DNA from: Sphingomonas sanxanigenens DSM 19645 = NX02 | Lineage (GTDB): Bacteria > Pseudomonadota > Alphaproteobacteria > Sphingomonadales > Sphingomonadaceae | Reading direction: 5' to 3' | Length of the DNA: 64,000 nucleotides | NCBI RefSeq assembly: GCF_000512205.2 | Contig: NZ_CP011450.1 | Span: 62,001 to 126,000 of the forward strand | In this document: positions 29,958-38,486 of the stretch, piece after piece | Layout of the letters: each line of letters begins with the position of its first letter | Position numbering within the stretch: the stretch's first letter is position 1 | The notes under the pieces: model-generated | Databases searched by the model: none | What the model saw: the letters and a program-made list of their open reading frames with translations, nothing else | Told to the model about the DNA's origin: nothing | Position numbers and translations under genes: made by a program

Positions 29958-31946
29958 CTAGGCGGAGTCACCGGTCGCGCTTGCCGCCGACCGGATCTCG
30001 GCTAGTTTCGCCGCCAGTTCATCCTGCCGAAAGGGCTTCATGAGGCGCGGAAAGTCCGGAGTGATCTCGCTGCTCTCGGCATAGCCCGAGACGATCAGGA
30101 CGGGTGTGCGCGCCCGCAGCGCGCGGCCGAGGGCAACGCCCGACATCCCTGTCATCAGATGATCGGTGACCACGACGCTCGGGTTCATGCCGCTCTGAAC
30201 CAGCTCCAGGGCGTCCTCCGCCGATTTCGCCTCGGTCACCTCATAGCCGATCGCGGAGAGCATCTGGCTGACGCTCGAACGGACGAGATCGTCATCGTCG
30301 ACAAGAAGGGCGGTTCCATCCTGGGGCAGCGTTCCCTCGACCTTTGGCGCCGGGCGCTGCGGGGTCTCCGTCGACACGGGAAGCAGGATGTCCACCCGGG
30401 TCCCGGCATCGGGAGCGGTCGTGATCGTGAGGGTTCCGCCGAGTTGCCGCGCCAGGCCATGCGCCATCGAAAGGCCAAGCCCTGTTCCCTTGCCCAGCCC
30501 CTTGGTCGAGAAGAACGGCTCGACGGCTCGCCTGGCTGTCTCCTCATCCATACCGATTCCGGTATCCGAGACCGCGAGGCTGATATAGCTGCCGGGGCTC
30601 AGGCCCTCGTCATTTTCCGCCCTGAGATGCCGCTCGGATGCCGAGATGCGGAGCGTGCCCCCTTCGGGCATCGCGTCCCTCGCATTCACGCAAAGGTTGA
30701 GGAGCGCCATTTCGACCTGGTTGTGATCGGCGCGCGCGGCAGGCAGCCCTTCCGGCACCTCGATCAACAAGCTGATCTTCGGCCCGATCGTCGATCCGAC
30801 CAGCTCGACCATGCCGCGCACCAGCGTGCCGATATCGATCGCGCGGAGCTGCAACGGCTGCTGCCGCGCGAAGGCCAGCAGCCGCTGCACGAGCGCCCTC
30901 GCCCGCTCGGCCGACTGTATGGCACCCTCGATGAGGCGGCGCTGGCGCTCCGTGCCAAGTCCGCTGCGGCTCAGGATGTCCAGCCCGCCCACGATCGGCG
31001 TCAGCAGGTTGTTGAAGTCGTGGGCGACGCCGCCGGTAAGCTGACCCATCGCCTCGAGCTTCTGCGCCTGACGGAGCGCCTCCTCGGCACGCTTGCGGTC
31101 GGTGATGTCGAGCGCTTCCACGATGAGTGCCAGCGTATCGCCTTGCGGACCACGCATCGGCCGCATGCCCACGTCGAACGAGCGCGGGCCGATCGGAAGA
31201 TGGATGGTCAATTCTCTTTGCAGGGTCACGCCCGCTGCGACCCGCAGCACACCAGCCTTCACGGCGTTGTGGAGGTCGGGCGAATGCGCGAACCACGGGG
31301 TCTCCCAGAGGGGCTTGCCGACCACATCCTCGAGCCGCGCTTCGATCCCCGCCAGCGCCGTGGCGTTCGCGTCCAGGACGGTCCCATCGAGATCGATGAG
31401 CAGCTGATATTGATTGTTGGTCTGGAAGATCGCCCGCATCCGCGCTTCGCCCAACGTTAGCTCCGCGGTCCGCTCCTCGACCTTGCGCTCAAGGGAGCCG
31501 GCGAGGCTCCGCAGCTCCTCGAGGCGCGCGCGTGCCTCATATTGCCGGCGGCGGGCGCGCAGCGCCGCGCGCGCCAGGCTCATGAGGGTAGTCGGATGGA
31601 AGGGGCGTTCGAGGAAGCTGACGTTCCCGAGCCGCTCCAGCAAGCGGGAAGCCTCGGGGTTGCGTTCGAGCCCGCTGCCCTGGTGCACGAGCAGAACGAA
31701 CGGAAAATCGGACCATTCTGGCTGGTCCGCGATCCATACCTGTAGCGACCCGGTGTCGGCACCGGTCAGCGCCTCCGAGGTGACGACCGCGAGGCCTGCG
31801 CCTGCCCGGATCTCCTCGACCAGCCGGGCGACCGAGGGACATTCGAGCGCGGTGATGCCGGCGTTCGCCAGAACGGATGCGGCGACGTCTGCATCCCGGC
31901 CGAAAGGCGCGAGTATCAGCGCGCGCTCGGAATGTTCGGGCATCAA
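29958..31946 (-). CDS. Hybrid histidine kinase with PAS and receiver domains
   Basis: 662 aa, soluble. In order: an N-terminal receiver-like domain (1-130), a coiled coil (about 140-165), a PAS domain (about 170-290), the phospho-acceptor AHDFNNLLTPIVGGLDI near 310, the ATPase domain (NLCVNARDAM, DTGIGMD, GTGLGLSMAHG) and a C-terminal receiver (LLVDDDDLVR, acceptor Asp in VVVTDHLMTG). The start overlaps the KaiC stop by 4 bases, so the two are translationally coupled and probably act together. The N-terminal receiver-like domain has no clear acceptor Asp. Confidence 0.88.
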   Translation of the reverse strand: MMPEHSERALILAPFGRDADVAASVLANAGITALECPSVARLVEEIRAGAGLAVVTSEALTGADTGSLQVWIADQPEWSDFPFVLLVHQGSGLERNPEASRLLERLGNVSFLERPFHPTTLMSLARAALRARRRQYEARARLEELRSLAGSLERKVEERTAELTLGEARMRAIFQTNNQYQLLIDLDGTVLDANATALAGIEARLEDVVGKPLWETPWFAHSPDLHNAVKAGVLRVAAGVTLQRELTIHLPIGPRSFDVGMRPMRGPQGDTLALIVEALDITDRKRAEEALRQAQKLEAMGQLTGGVAHDFNNLLTPIVGGLDILSRSGLGTERQRRLIEGAIQSAERARALVQRLLAFARQQPLQLRAIDIGTLVRGMVELVGSTIGPKISLLIEVPEGLPAARADHNQVEMALLNLCVNARDAMPEGGTLRISASERHLRAENDEGLSPGSYISLAVSDTGIGMDEETARRAVEPFFSTKGLGKGTGLGLSMAHGLARQLGGTLTITTAPDAGTRVDILLPVSTETPQRPAPKVEGTLPQDGTALLVDDDDLVRSSVSQMLSAIGYEVTEAKSAEDALELVQSGMNPSVVVTDHLMTGMSGVALGRALRARTPVLIVSGYAESSEITPDFPRLMKPFRQDELAAKLAEIRSAASATGDSA

Positions 31947-33424
31947 TGGCGTTCTTCGATCAGCTCAGGTGCATCCCCGAAGAGGCTGCGCACGCCGCGC
32001 GCCATTCCCTGGAACAAGACCAGCGCTTCGCCGATCCGGACCCCGTCGGCGCCAATGCTATATTCGCGGATGGTGTCTTCATGCGCACCGGTTCGCTTCT
32101 TCACGACCGAAATCGCCCGGCGGAGACGGCCGCGGGCCTCGAAGTAGCGCAGCAGGATCACCGTGTCGGCGAGATAGGTGACATCGACGGGGGTTCGCGT
32201 ATCGCCGACCAGCCCGTGCTGCGCGATGGTCACGAACGTCGTCGCGCCCTGCCGGTTCAGATACTGCAGCAGCTCGTGCATGTGCAGCACCAGGGCGTTC
32301 TCGCCCGGCATCGCGGCCTGGTAACCATTGAGGCTATCCACCACCACCGTCCTCGCGCCATTCTCCTCGACGCATTTCCGGACCCGCGCTGAAAGCTCTC
32401 CGGGGGTGAGCTCGGCGGCGTCGATCTGCTCGACCTGCAAGGCACCGGCGTCCATCATCGCGATGATGTCGATTCCAAGACCTCGTGCCCGTTCGGCCAG
32501 GAGTCCGACCTCCTCGTCGAACACGAACAACGCCGCCTTCTCTCCTTTCTTCACGGCCGCAGCGACGAACGTCAGCACGAGCAGAGACTTCCCCGTTCCG
32601 GCGGGACCCAGGATCAGCACGCTCGATCCACGCTCCAGACCACCCCCCGTCAGCGCGTCCAGTTCGGCAATCTCGGTCGTGACCTTGTCGCGCTCGAAGC
32701 TCGACCGGTGCTCGGCCGAGATCAGGCGCGGAAATACGCGGGCACCGCCTCGTTCGATGACGAAATCGTGATAGCCGCCGCGAAAGCCCCGCCCGCGATA
32801 TTTGGCGACCCTGATCCGCCGGCGCTCCGGACCGTATTCTCTTGCGAGCTCCTCCAGGCAGACCACACCATGCGCGACGCTGTGAACGGTCTTGTCTTCG
32901 GTCTCCGTCGTCATGTCGTCGAGCATCAGCACGATCGTGCCCTGGCCCGCGAAATAGTGCTTCAACGCGAGGACCTGTCGCCGGTAGCGGAGCGAGCTCT
33001 GCGACAGCAGTCTGATTTCCGAGAGGCTGTCGAGGACCAGCCGGTCGGGCTTCGATCGCGTGAAGGCTTCGAATATTCTCCGGGTCGTCTCCACCAGCTC
33101 GAGGTCCGACGAGTAGAGCAGGCTCTGCTGCTGCTTTTCGTCAACGAGGCTATCGGGGGAGATCAACTCGACGATCTCGACGCCGTCGAGCGCCCACCCG
33201 TGTGCTGCGGCGGCGGCGCGCAGCTCTTCCTCGCTTTCGGAGAGCGTCAGATACAGCACCTTCTCTCCGTTCCGGGCCCCTTCGAGCAGGAACTGCATCG
33301 CGACCGTGGTCTTGCCCGTTCCCGGCAGGCCCTCGAGGAGAAAGACCCTACCGCGGCTCAACCCTCCACCGAGGATGTCATCAAGGCCCGGCACTCCCGT
33401 TCCAGCAGGTTCTTCGCTATTCAC
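31943..33424 (-). CDS. KaiC-like double-domain ATPase
   Basis: 493 aa from GTG at 33424 (purine-rich AAGGGGG upstream); a longer frame reaches ATG at 33526. Two tandem KaiC domains: Walker A GLPGTGKTTVA in the first, GPAGTGKSLLV in the second, each followed by an acidic motif (LTLSESEEEL and LFVFDEEVG). KaiC-type ATPases without KaiA/KaiB occur in many non-cyanobacteria and are linked to stress and redox signalling. It forms a two-gene operon with the hybrid kinase. Confidence 0.87.
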   Translation of the reverse strand: MNSEEPAGTGVPGLDDILGGGLSRGRVFLLEGLPGTGKTTVAMQFLLEGARNGEKVLYLTLSESEEELRAAAAAHGWALDGVEIVELISPDSLVDEKQQQSLLYSSDLELVETTRRIFEAFTRSKPDRLVLDSLSEIRLLSQSSLRYRRQVLALKHYFAGQGTIVLMLDDMTTETEDKTVHSVAHGVVCLEELAREYGPERRRIRVAKYRGRGFRGGYHDFVIERGGARVFPRLISAEHRSSFERDKVTTEIAELDALTGGGLERGSSVLILGPAGTGKSLLVLTFVAAAVKKGEKAALFVFDEEVGLLAERARGLGIDIIAMMDAGALQVEQIDAAELTPGELSARVRKCVEENGARTVVVDSLNGYQAAMPGENALVLHMHELLQYLNRQGATTFVTIAQHGLVGDTRTPVDVTYLADTVILLRYFEARGRLRRAISVVKKRTGAHEDTIREYSIGADGVRIGEALVLFQGMARGVRSLFGDAPELIEERH

Positions 33425-33610
33425 CGTACAACTTGCCCCCTTCGAGCATGGGTTCCCCCGACCGTTCTGCGCGACCCGCGCCGCCTGACGACGTATCGCG
33501 GGGCAGGAGCGACCCTCGTCGAACATGCCGACAAAGCACCCAGCGAAGCCTGGATTGCTGCCCCACGGCGCCCCGCCAGAAAGGGTGCCGGATCAGAGAT
33601 GTAATCGTCG

Positions 33611-33624
33611 CTGAGCTATATCAG
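33611..33624 (-). promoter_or_regulatory. Crp/Fnr-type box upstream of the KaiC operon
   Basis: CTGAGCTATATCAG; 91 bp before ATG 33526 and 193 bp before GTG 33424. No good -10 at the 22-nt distance. It is the last box toward the right. The gap 33425-33894 holds this and the parD operator only. Confidence 0.55.
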
Positions 33625-33857
33625 CCTGTCATGCAGGTGCCGGTCAGCCGCTACCTGCTCGAGGAGCCTGGCGAGCTTGACCCGCCCGCCTGTTCCCCAC
33701 TGAGCCGATCACCTCCCCCACAGTTTCTCGCCGCGCAGACAACCGCTCGTGGGGCTTTACCCTGCCGGTAAAGTGCCACAGCTGTTCATTCCTGGGCTTC
33801 TCGCATCGGGAAAGTGTCGGACCTAGTCGTCAAAAGACGCAGAACGGGCGGCTCACC

Positions 33858-33875
33858 TTGCCAAATTTTGCCAAA
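33858..33875 (+). promoter_or_regulatory. Direct repeats upstream of parD (operator)
   Basis: TTGCCAAA twice (33858-33865 and 33868-33875), 10 bp apart, one helical turn. 20 bp before the parD ATG. A likely binding site for the ribbon-helix-helix antitoxin. Confidence 0.5.
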
Positions 33876-33894
33876 CCGCTTATCTATTGCTGCC

Positions 33895-34128
33895 ATGAGC
33901 ACGATGAACATCTCGCTGCCCGATACGCTGAAGGCTTTCGTGGACGAGCAGGTTGCCGGCCGCGGCTACGGCACGAGCAGCGAGTATGTCCGCGAACTCA
34001 TCCGCAAGGACCAGGACCGCCAGAGATTGCGCCGGCTGCTGCTCGACGGCGCTGAATCCCCCCCGGGCGCCCCAGCAGACGACGACTATTTCGAAGGACT
34101 GCGCGTGCGGGCTCGCCGCACGGCATGA
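33895..34128 (+). CDS. parD: ParD-type antitoxin
   Basis: 77 aa from MSTMNISLPDTLKAFVDEQ at 33895. Ribbon-helix-helix N-terminus followed by GYGTSSEYVRELIRKDQDRQ, then a flexible acidic tail (APADDDYFEGL) that would wrap the toxin. The stop overlaps the toxin start as ATGA. Represses its own operon in known ParD systems. Confidence 0.9.
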   Translation: MSTMNISLPDTLKAFVDEQVAGRGYGTSSEYVRELIRKDQDRQRLRRLLLDGAESPPGAPADDDYFEGLRVRARRTA

Positions 34129-34469
34129 CCATGAAGCGGGTCGTCCCCCGCGACCAGGCCCATCGCGACGTCGAGAGCGCTATCGACCACTACGCTCACG
34201 AGGCTGGGCCGGATGTCGCGCTCAGCTTCGTGACCTCGCTAGAAGCAGTCTACCGAGCGATCGCGGAGCACCCGGGCATCGGCTCTCCCCGCTACGCGCA
34301 CGAGCTGATGTTGCCGGGTCTGCGACATCGCCGTCTCGCCCGCTTTCCGTGGCTCGTCTTCTACGTCGAACGCGACGATCACATCGACATATGGCGCGTG
34401 CTCGACGCGCGACGCGACGTTCCGACGTGGCTCGACGACCCCGACGGCCATGAGCCCACATCGCGCTGA
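34125..34469 (+). CDS. parE: ParE-type toxin
   Basis: 114 aa of the RelE/ParE fold. ParE toxins poison DNA gyrase and help retain plasmids. Visible motifs are RDVESAIDHYAHEAGPDVAL, GIGSPRYAHELMLPGLRHRRLARFPW and IWRVLDARRDVP. The second half is Arg/Asp-rich, as usual for the fold. Coupled to parD. Confidence 0.88.
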   Translation: MTMKRVVPRDQAHRDVESAIDHYAHEAGPDVALSFVTSLEAVYRAIAEHPGIGSPRYAHELMLPGLRHRRLARFPWLVFYVERDDHIDIWRVLDARRDVPTWLDDPDGHEPTSR

Positions 34470-34565
34470 TGTCCGGGCGTCCAAGCGTTCTGGCGGCTGT
34501 GCCGGCTTGCGAGCCAGACACGCGACACCTCGATAAAATGGACGCGCCGCATCAAGAGGGATTCA

Positions 34566-34600
34566 CATGAGAATCGAGATGTGCTTGATTCGTTCTCATG
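34566..34600. repeat. Inverted repeat across the start of the next gene
   Basis: CATGAGAA at 34566-34573 and TTCTCATG at 34593-34600, 19 bp apart; the right arm covers the ATG of the gene at 34598. Could be an autoregulatory operator or a structure hiding the start codon. Confidence 0.4.
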
Positions 34601-35188
34601 TTCCAGCCAGATTTCTTCGCCGCCGCAGGCAATGCGGAACGAGCAGCGCCGCAGGATGCACCCGCGCTGGACCTTCCCGGCCTGCTCGATCGCCTGACGG
34701 CAGTTTGCGAGCGCCCACGCTACAGCTTCATGGTGCTCAACCTGATCGCGCAAGCGAGCGCCCAAAGTGGTTCGGCCGGCCCGTATGTCCGTGAAGGTGA
34801 CCGCCAGGTGCCGGTGCGCGACTGGCTCTGCGATGCCCTGGTGCCCGTCGCCCGGCGCGACCCCCGCCGCCTTGCGATCGCCGACAAGGTACGAGCGGAG
34901 CTCAAGCAGCGCAATGAGCTTCCGTCCGACACGGCGGCCGCCGAACGGCTGATCGCTGCGGAAGTTCAGAAGCGGATCCGTCTCTCCGGCCGCACCAACG
35001 TGAGCCGCGCCGTCTCGGAACTCGTCAGGGCCGGCCTCATGCAGCGTCACTATCAGGGCTACCGCGTCGACCATCATAATCGCGGTGCCCAGCGCCAAGC
35101 CGTCTACACGATCACCGACGAGGTGCGGCGCGCCCTTCATCCGCGGTCGGCTGAGCGCAACCTCAGCGCGGATTTAGGAACTCGATGA
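34598..35188 (+). CDS. Hypothetical protein with possible winged-helix end
   Basis: 196 aa, MFQPDFFAAAGNAERAAP onward. No signal or membrane segment. A segment near 125-165 (RTNVSRAVSELVRAGLMQRHYQGYRVDHHNRG) looks like the second half of a winged helix-turn-helix, with a beta-hairpin wing. I do not recognise the family. Alone between the toxin-antitoxin pair and a small membrane protein; no clear Shine-Dalgarno before the ATG, which lies inside the inverted repeat listed above. Confidence 0.6.
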   Translation: MFQPDFFAAAGNAERAAPQDAPALDLPGLLDRLTAVCERPRYSFMVLNLIAQASAQSGSAGPYVREGDRQVPVRDWLCDALVPVARRDPRRLAIADKVRAELKQRNELPSDTAAAERLIAAEVQKRIRLSGRTNVSRAVSELVRAGLMQRHYQGYRVDHHNRGAQRQAVYTITDEVRRALHPRSAERNLSADLGTR

Positions 35189-35282
35189 TCATGCTGGCCA
35201 CTTGGTCGCTGTGGCGGCGCCGCTTGGCAATCGTGCCGGTGATCGTCTCGGCAACGGGCTCGCGATCATGCCTGCAATCCAC
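35163..35282 (-). CDS. Possible 39-aa basic protein
   Basis: GTG start at 35282, stop at 35163. Reads MDCRHDREPVAETITGTIAK then RRRHSDQVASMIIEFLNPR. G/C-rich third positions favour coding, but there is no clear ribosome site, and it overlaps the end of the opposite gene by 26 bp. It could also be the end of a decayed gene. Confidence 0.25.
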   Translation of the reverse strand: MDCRHDREPVAETITGTIAKRRRHSDQVASMIIEFLNPR

Positions 35283-35434
35283 AGGCTGCGCGGTTAGTGT
35301 GATGCGGAGCCTGACAGCTTAGGTATTGGCCGGTACCGTCGGCCGTCCGGCGCCGCCGCCCGGCCATCAGCCGCAATCTCCATTGCTTGTGATCGAACCT
35401 GAAGCCTTGTATGTTAGACAGGCTCGGAGGTTTT

Positions 35435-35638
35435 ATGCTCAAGCTTGACACCGCGACATACTTGATCACCCAGGATAACTCTGCGGGTCCGATCATTCAG
35501 TACGTCGACGACGGTTTTGAGCCTCACGGTCCCGTCACCGATGCCAATGGCAATGTCAGCCGAGCGAGCGCGGCTGCCTATTTGGTCGCCTATGCACTTC
35601 TTGCTGGCGTAATCGGGTACTTCATTTTCGCGCTTTAA
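35435..35638 (+). CDS. Small membrane protein, unknown
   Basis: 67 aa from MLKLDTATYLITQDN at 35435, with GGAGG 5 nt upstream (a longer frame to 35411 has no such site). A polar first half, then one C-terminal membrane helix (AYLVAYALLAGVIGYFIFAL). It ends 8 bp from the stop of traG, convergent. Unknown function; no terminator between the two. Confidence 0.6.
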   Translation: MLKLDTATYLITQDNSAGPIIQYVDDGFEPHGPVTDANGNVSRASAAAYLVAYALLAGVIGYFIFAL

Positions 35639-35646
35639 CGCCGAGG

Positions 35647-38463
35647 TTACTCCCGCAGCTTCGGATCATTGAAGAAGCCGCGGTTGTGATCGCGATTCAC
35701 CTCTAGCTGAATGTCGACCGAACCCTGCACGGCATTCGTCCGAGCAGCCCGCGCAGCGGCGCGATCGCCCTCAAGCCGATCCCCGCCAGCCTCGATAATA
35801 GACTGAGCGGCCCGAGGATCGCCGCCGGCCGGACCAGACGGAATACCGGGTACGCCATGTGGACGATACGAGGCTGCCACGTCCGCCGCACTATCGACAC
35901 TCGGCCTGCTCACCTCGACTAGGTTTGGCTCTTGAAGCTTGCCGGCAATCTCCTCGCGAATGTCGTCCTGCTTCTCGCGCATCCAGCGAGCGACCATCTC
36001 CTGCCGAACGGCACGCTGGTGGTCGCTGAGATCGGTCGCCCACAGCTCCGGAGCATCCAGACCCGGGTTTGAGGCCTGTTGCGTCCGGTACCACTGCGCC
36101 AGATCCTGGCTCATGTTCTCGCTTAGCTGCATGCCGTGCGTTTCGGCGTAACTGGCGTCGCGGGAGAGCTGCTGCGACAATTCCTCAAGCTGCCGACCCG
36201 TCTCCGTATACGACCGGGCGCGCGCGAGCGCCTGCTCGTGGGTGAGGGAGGAACTGGACGTCGTCGAGGCGCGGCTGAACACGCCCGAGCGGTCATAGGT
36301 GCCATCGGATGACGTTGCACCCGTGCCACTGGCGTGTTCGTCCCGGACCCCGCGACTTGCGGTGCTGGAAGTATCAGACGAACGACTATCCGTCGTCCCA
36401 TGCCGCAACGTGTCCTGCTGCTGACCTTGCGTCGTGACGGTGCCGCCCACTCCCGGCAAGCGGCCGAGAACTCTGCCGATACCGCTTCGCCCGCCGCCTG
36501 CGCCTTGCTGACCACCGCCCAATCCTGCCGATAGAGAGCCGGACACCTGATTGATGGTACCGGCTGATCGGTCGTGCCCGTCGGACGAAGTCAGGCTCTG
36601 ACCCGTTGACGACCGATCTTCCAGCCCTTGCGAGCTGCTGGCGGTTGTTCGATCGAACTGCTCAACAGACGTGTTCGACGAGCGGCCGCTGCTCGAATCC
36701 CAGCCTGACGAGCGCTCGCTTGACGTCCCGTACGCGCTCCGGTCGGTCTTGGTCCAGGTGAGCATCTCCTGAGCTGCATTGTCGTAAGCTTGCGATTGAC
36801 GGTGCGCTTCGCTCGCCATCTCCCGCCATTCCGCGACCGTGCCGGTCGTCACGGTAGGGGTGAATGAGAGTCGCGAGATCGCGCCACCGGTGTCGAACAC
36901 TTCCTGGCCATTGCCGAAGCCGCTGATCACGGCGCCGTTGTCCTGGCGCCAGCCGACGCTCGCCGCGCCACCCATAAAGCTCGGCGCCGTCTGCCACTGG
37001 TCGGCCTGCCGCATGTTCGAGGTCGAGTTCGCCCAACTTACATTTCCGTAGGAGTAGTTGCCGGTGGTCTGCTCCAGCGCAGCAGCTTCCGCGGCATTCT
37101 GCGCCGGCGCCAGCATCGACGTCGCCTGCCCCGCGATTGACATCGCGCCCCGTGCAAGCCCGCCCGCCAGAAACGGTATGCTCATCAGCATGAAGCCGGC
37201 AATCGTCGCCGTCTCGCCGTTCACCGCGCCGATGCCGGCATAACTTCCGAGCGACATACCTCCTGCAGCGACGCCGTTCGAGGCTGCCTCGGCACGTGTC
37301 ATGCAGATCATGTGGAGGATTACGTAGAGCGGTCCCCATGCCGCCAGATAGAAGAACCCCATCGCGTAGCCCTTCAACGAACTCAGCCCGGTCTGGGGGA
37401 GCAGGAAGAGCGGGAAGATCACAGGGAACATCGCGAAGAACACGACAGTCAGGACAATGTTCAGGATCGGCACCCACGCCATCGCCTGCTGCGCGATCGA
37501 ATTGTAGGTGTTGCGGGCCTGAATATCCGCGCGGGTCTGCGCGAAGGTGTCGATCGACGCCGCCCCGCTCCCGCCGGCCATCGAGTTTCGCGCCTGCATG
37601 AAGGCGTTGATGGCGGTGTTCTGCCTCATTACGCCGGTGAAATCGTCACCCGAGCCTGTGAAGGCCGCATTCACGATCGGGACGTCGTGCTTGAGCTTCG
37701 CCGCGGCGACAGCATTGCTGAGCTTGGGATAGACCTCCTTTGCCCAAGGCTCCGCGTTCGCCTCGATCATGCTCGCCCATTGGCCGTTCAGCGTGTCATA
37801 GGCCTGTCGGCACGTGACAATGAAGTTCTGGACGGAGCCGTCGCCTTGCCGCTCCAGCCACTCCTGCGACCGCGCTTCCGAGCCCGGCCCGATCGCCGCC
37901 CACAGGTCCGGCGCTTTCGCCAAGTTGGTGAGCGACTTCTGGTAGAGCATCACATCGCCGAACAGGCAGTTCTTGAAGTGGTTCTCGAGATTGGTCGAGA
38001 ATTCCGCGTCGCGGATGGTGAAGTCGCGGGTCGCGTCGAATAGCCGTGCGCCGTACACCATGCCGTTCGTCGTGTAGTTGAGCTCTCCTGGCATGACGAA
38101 GACGGTTTCGGCCGTCCGGGTGAGCCAGTCGCCGATCTGGGTGGTGAAGCTCGCGAGAACCCCCAGCCCGAGCGGAACATTCGCCACCGTCGCGGGCGAC
38201 AGGCTCGGGTTGAGGCGGTCGGTTACCTTCACGTCGATCGTCGGGACCATAAGGCACAGGTAGATGCCCGTCGCCTGAAGGAACCAGTTCAACCACGCGC
38301 GGAAGTTGAGGGTGAAGGCGACGACCAGCAGCGAATAGATCAGCCCCATCACCATCACGACCCGCAGGAGAGAGCGATAGCCCCCTCCCCCCGCCCACGC
38401 GGCTACGGCGTTGAAGGTATTGACGAGATACTCGCCTCCGCCGACGGTGTAGACCTCGAGCAC
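35647..38463 (-). CDS. traG: TraG mating-pair stabilisation/entry exclusion protein
   Basis: 938 aa from GTG at 38463 (GGGAGG 7 nt upstream), the same length as F TraG. An N-terminal part with several membrane helices (VVMVMGLIYSLLVVAFTLNF) is followed by a long Ser/Gly/Thr-rich hydrophilic C-terminal region (from about 480) with coiled-coil character. In F-type systems TraG acts in pilus assembly, mating aggregate stabilisation and entry exclusion. The frame extends upstream to 40164, but that extension is antisense or out of frame to traH and traF. Last gene of the operon. Confidence 0.9.
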   Translation of the reverse strand: MLEVYTVGGGEYLVNTFNAVAAWAGGGGYRSLLRVVMVMGLIYSLLVVAFTLNFRAWLNWFLQATGIYLCLMVPTIDVKVTDRLNPSLSPATVANVPLGLGVLASFTTQIGDWLTRTAETVFVMPGELNYTTNGMVYGARLFDATRDFTIRDAEFSTNLENHFKNCLFGDVMLYQKSLTNLAKAPDLWAAIGPGSEARSQEWLERQGDGSVQNFIVTCRQAYDTLNGQWASMIEANAEPWAKEVYPKLSNAVAAAKLKHDVPIVNAAFTGSGDDFTGVMRQNTAINAFMQARNSMAGGSGAASIDTFAQTRADIQARNTYNSIAQQAMAWVPILNIVLTVVFFAMFPVIFPLFLLPQTGLSSLKGYAMGFFYLAAWGPLYVILHMICMTRAEAASNGVAAGGMSLGSYAGIGAVNGETATIAGFMLMSIPFLAGGLARGAMSIAGQATSMLAPAQNAAEAAALEQTTGNYSYGNVSWANSTSNMRQADQWQTAPSFMGGAASVGWRQDNGAVISGFGNGQEVFDTGGAISRLSFTPTVTTGTVAEWREMASEAHRQSQAYDNAAQEMLTWTKTDRSAYGTSSERSSGWDSSSGRSSNTSVEQFDRTTASSSQGLEDRSSTGQSLTSSDGHDRSAGTINQVSGSLSAGLGGGQQGAGGGRSGIGRVLGRLPGVGGTVTTQGQQQDTLRHGTTDSRSSDTSSTASRGVRDEHASGTGATSSDGTYDRSGVFSRASTTSSSSLTHEQALARARSYTETGRQLEELSQQLSRDASYAETHGMQLSENMSQDLAQWYRTQQASNPGLDAPELWATDLSDHQRAVRQEMVARWMREKQDDIREEIAGKLQEPNLVEVSRPSVDSAADVAASYRPHGVPGIPSGPAGGDPRAAQSIIEAGGDRLEGDRAAARAARTNAVQGSVDIQLEVNRDHNRGFFNDPKLRE

Positions 38464-38486
38464 GCCGCTACCTCCCTGTTGCGCGC

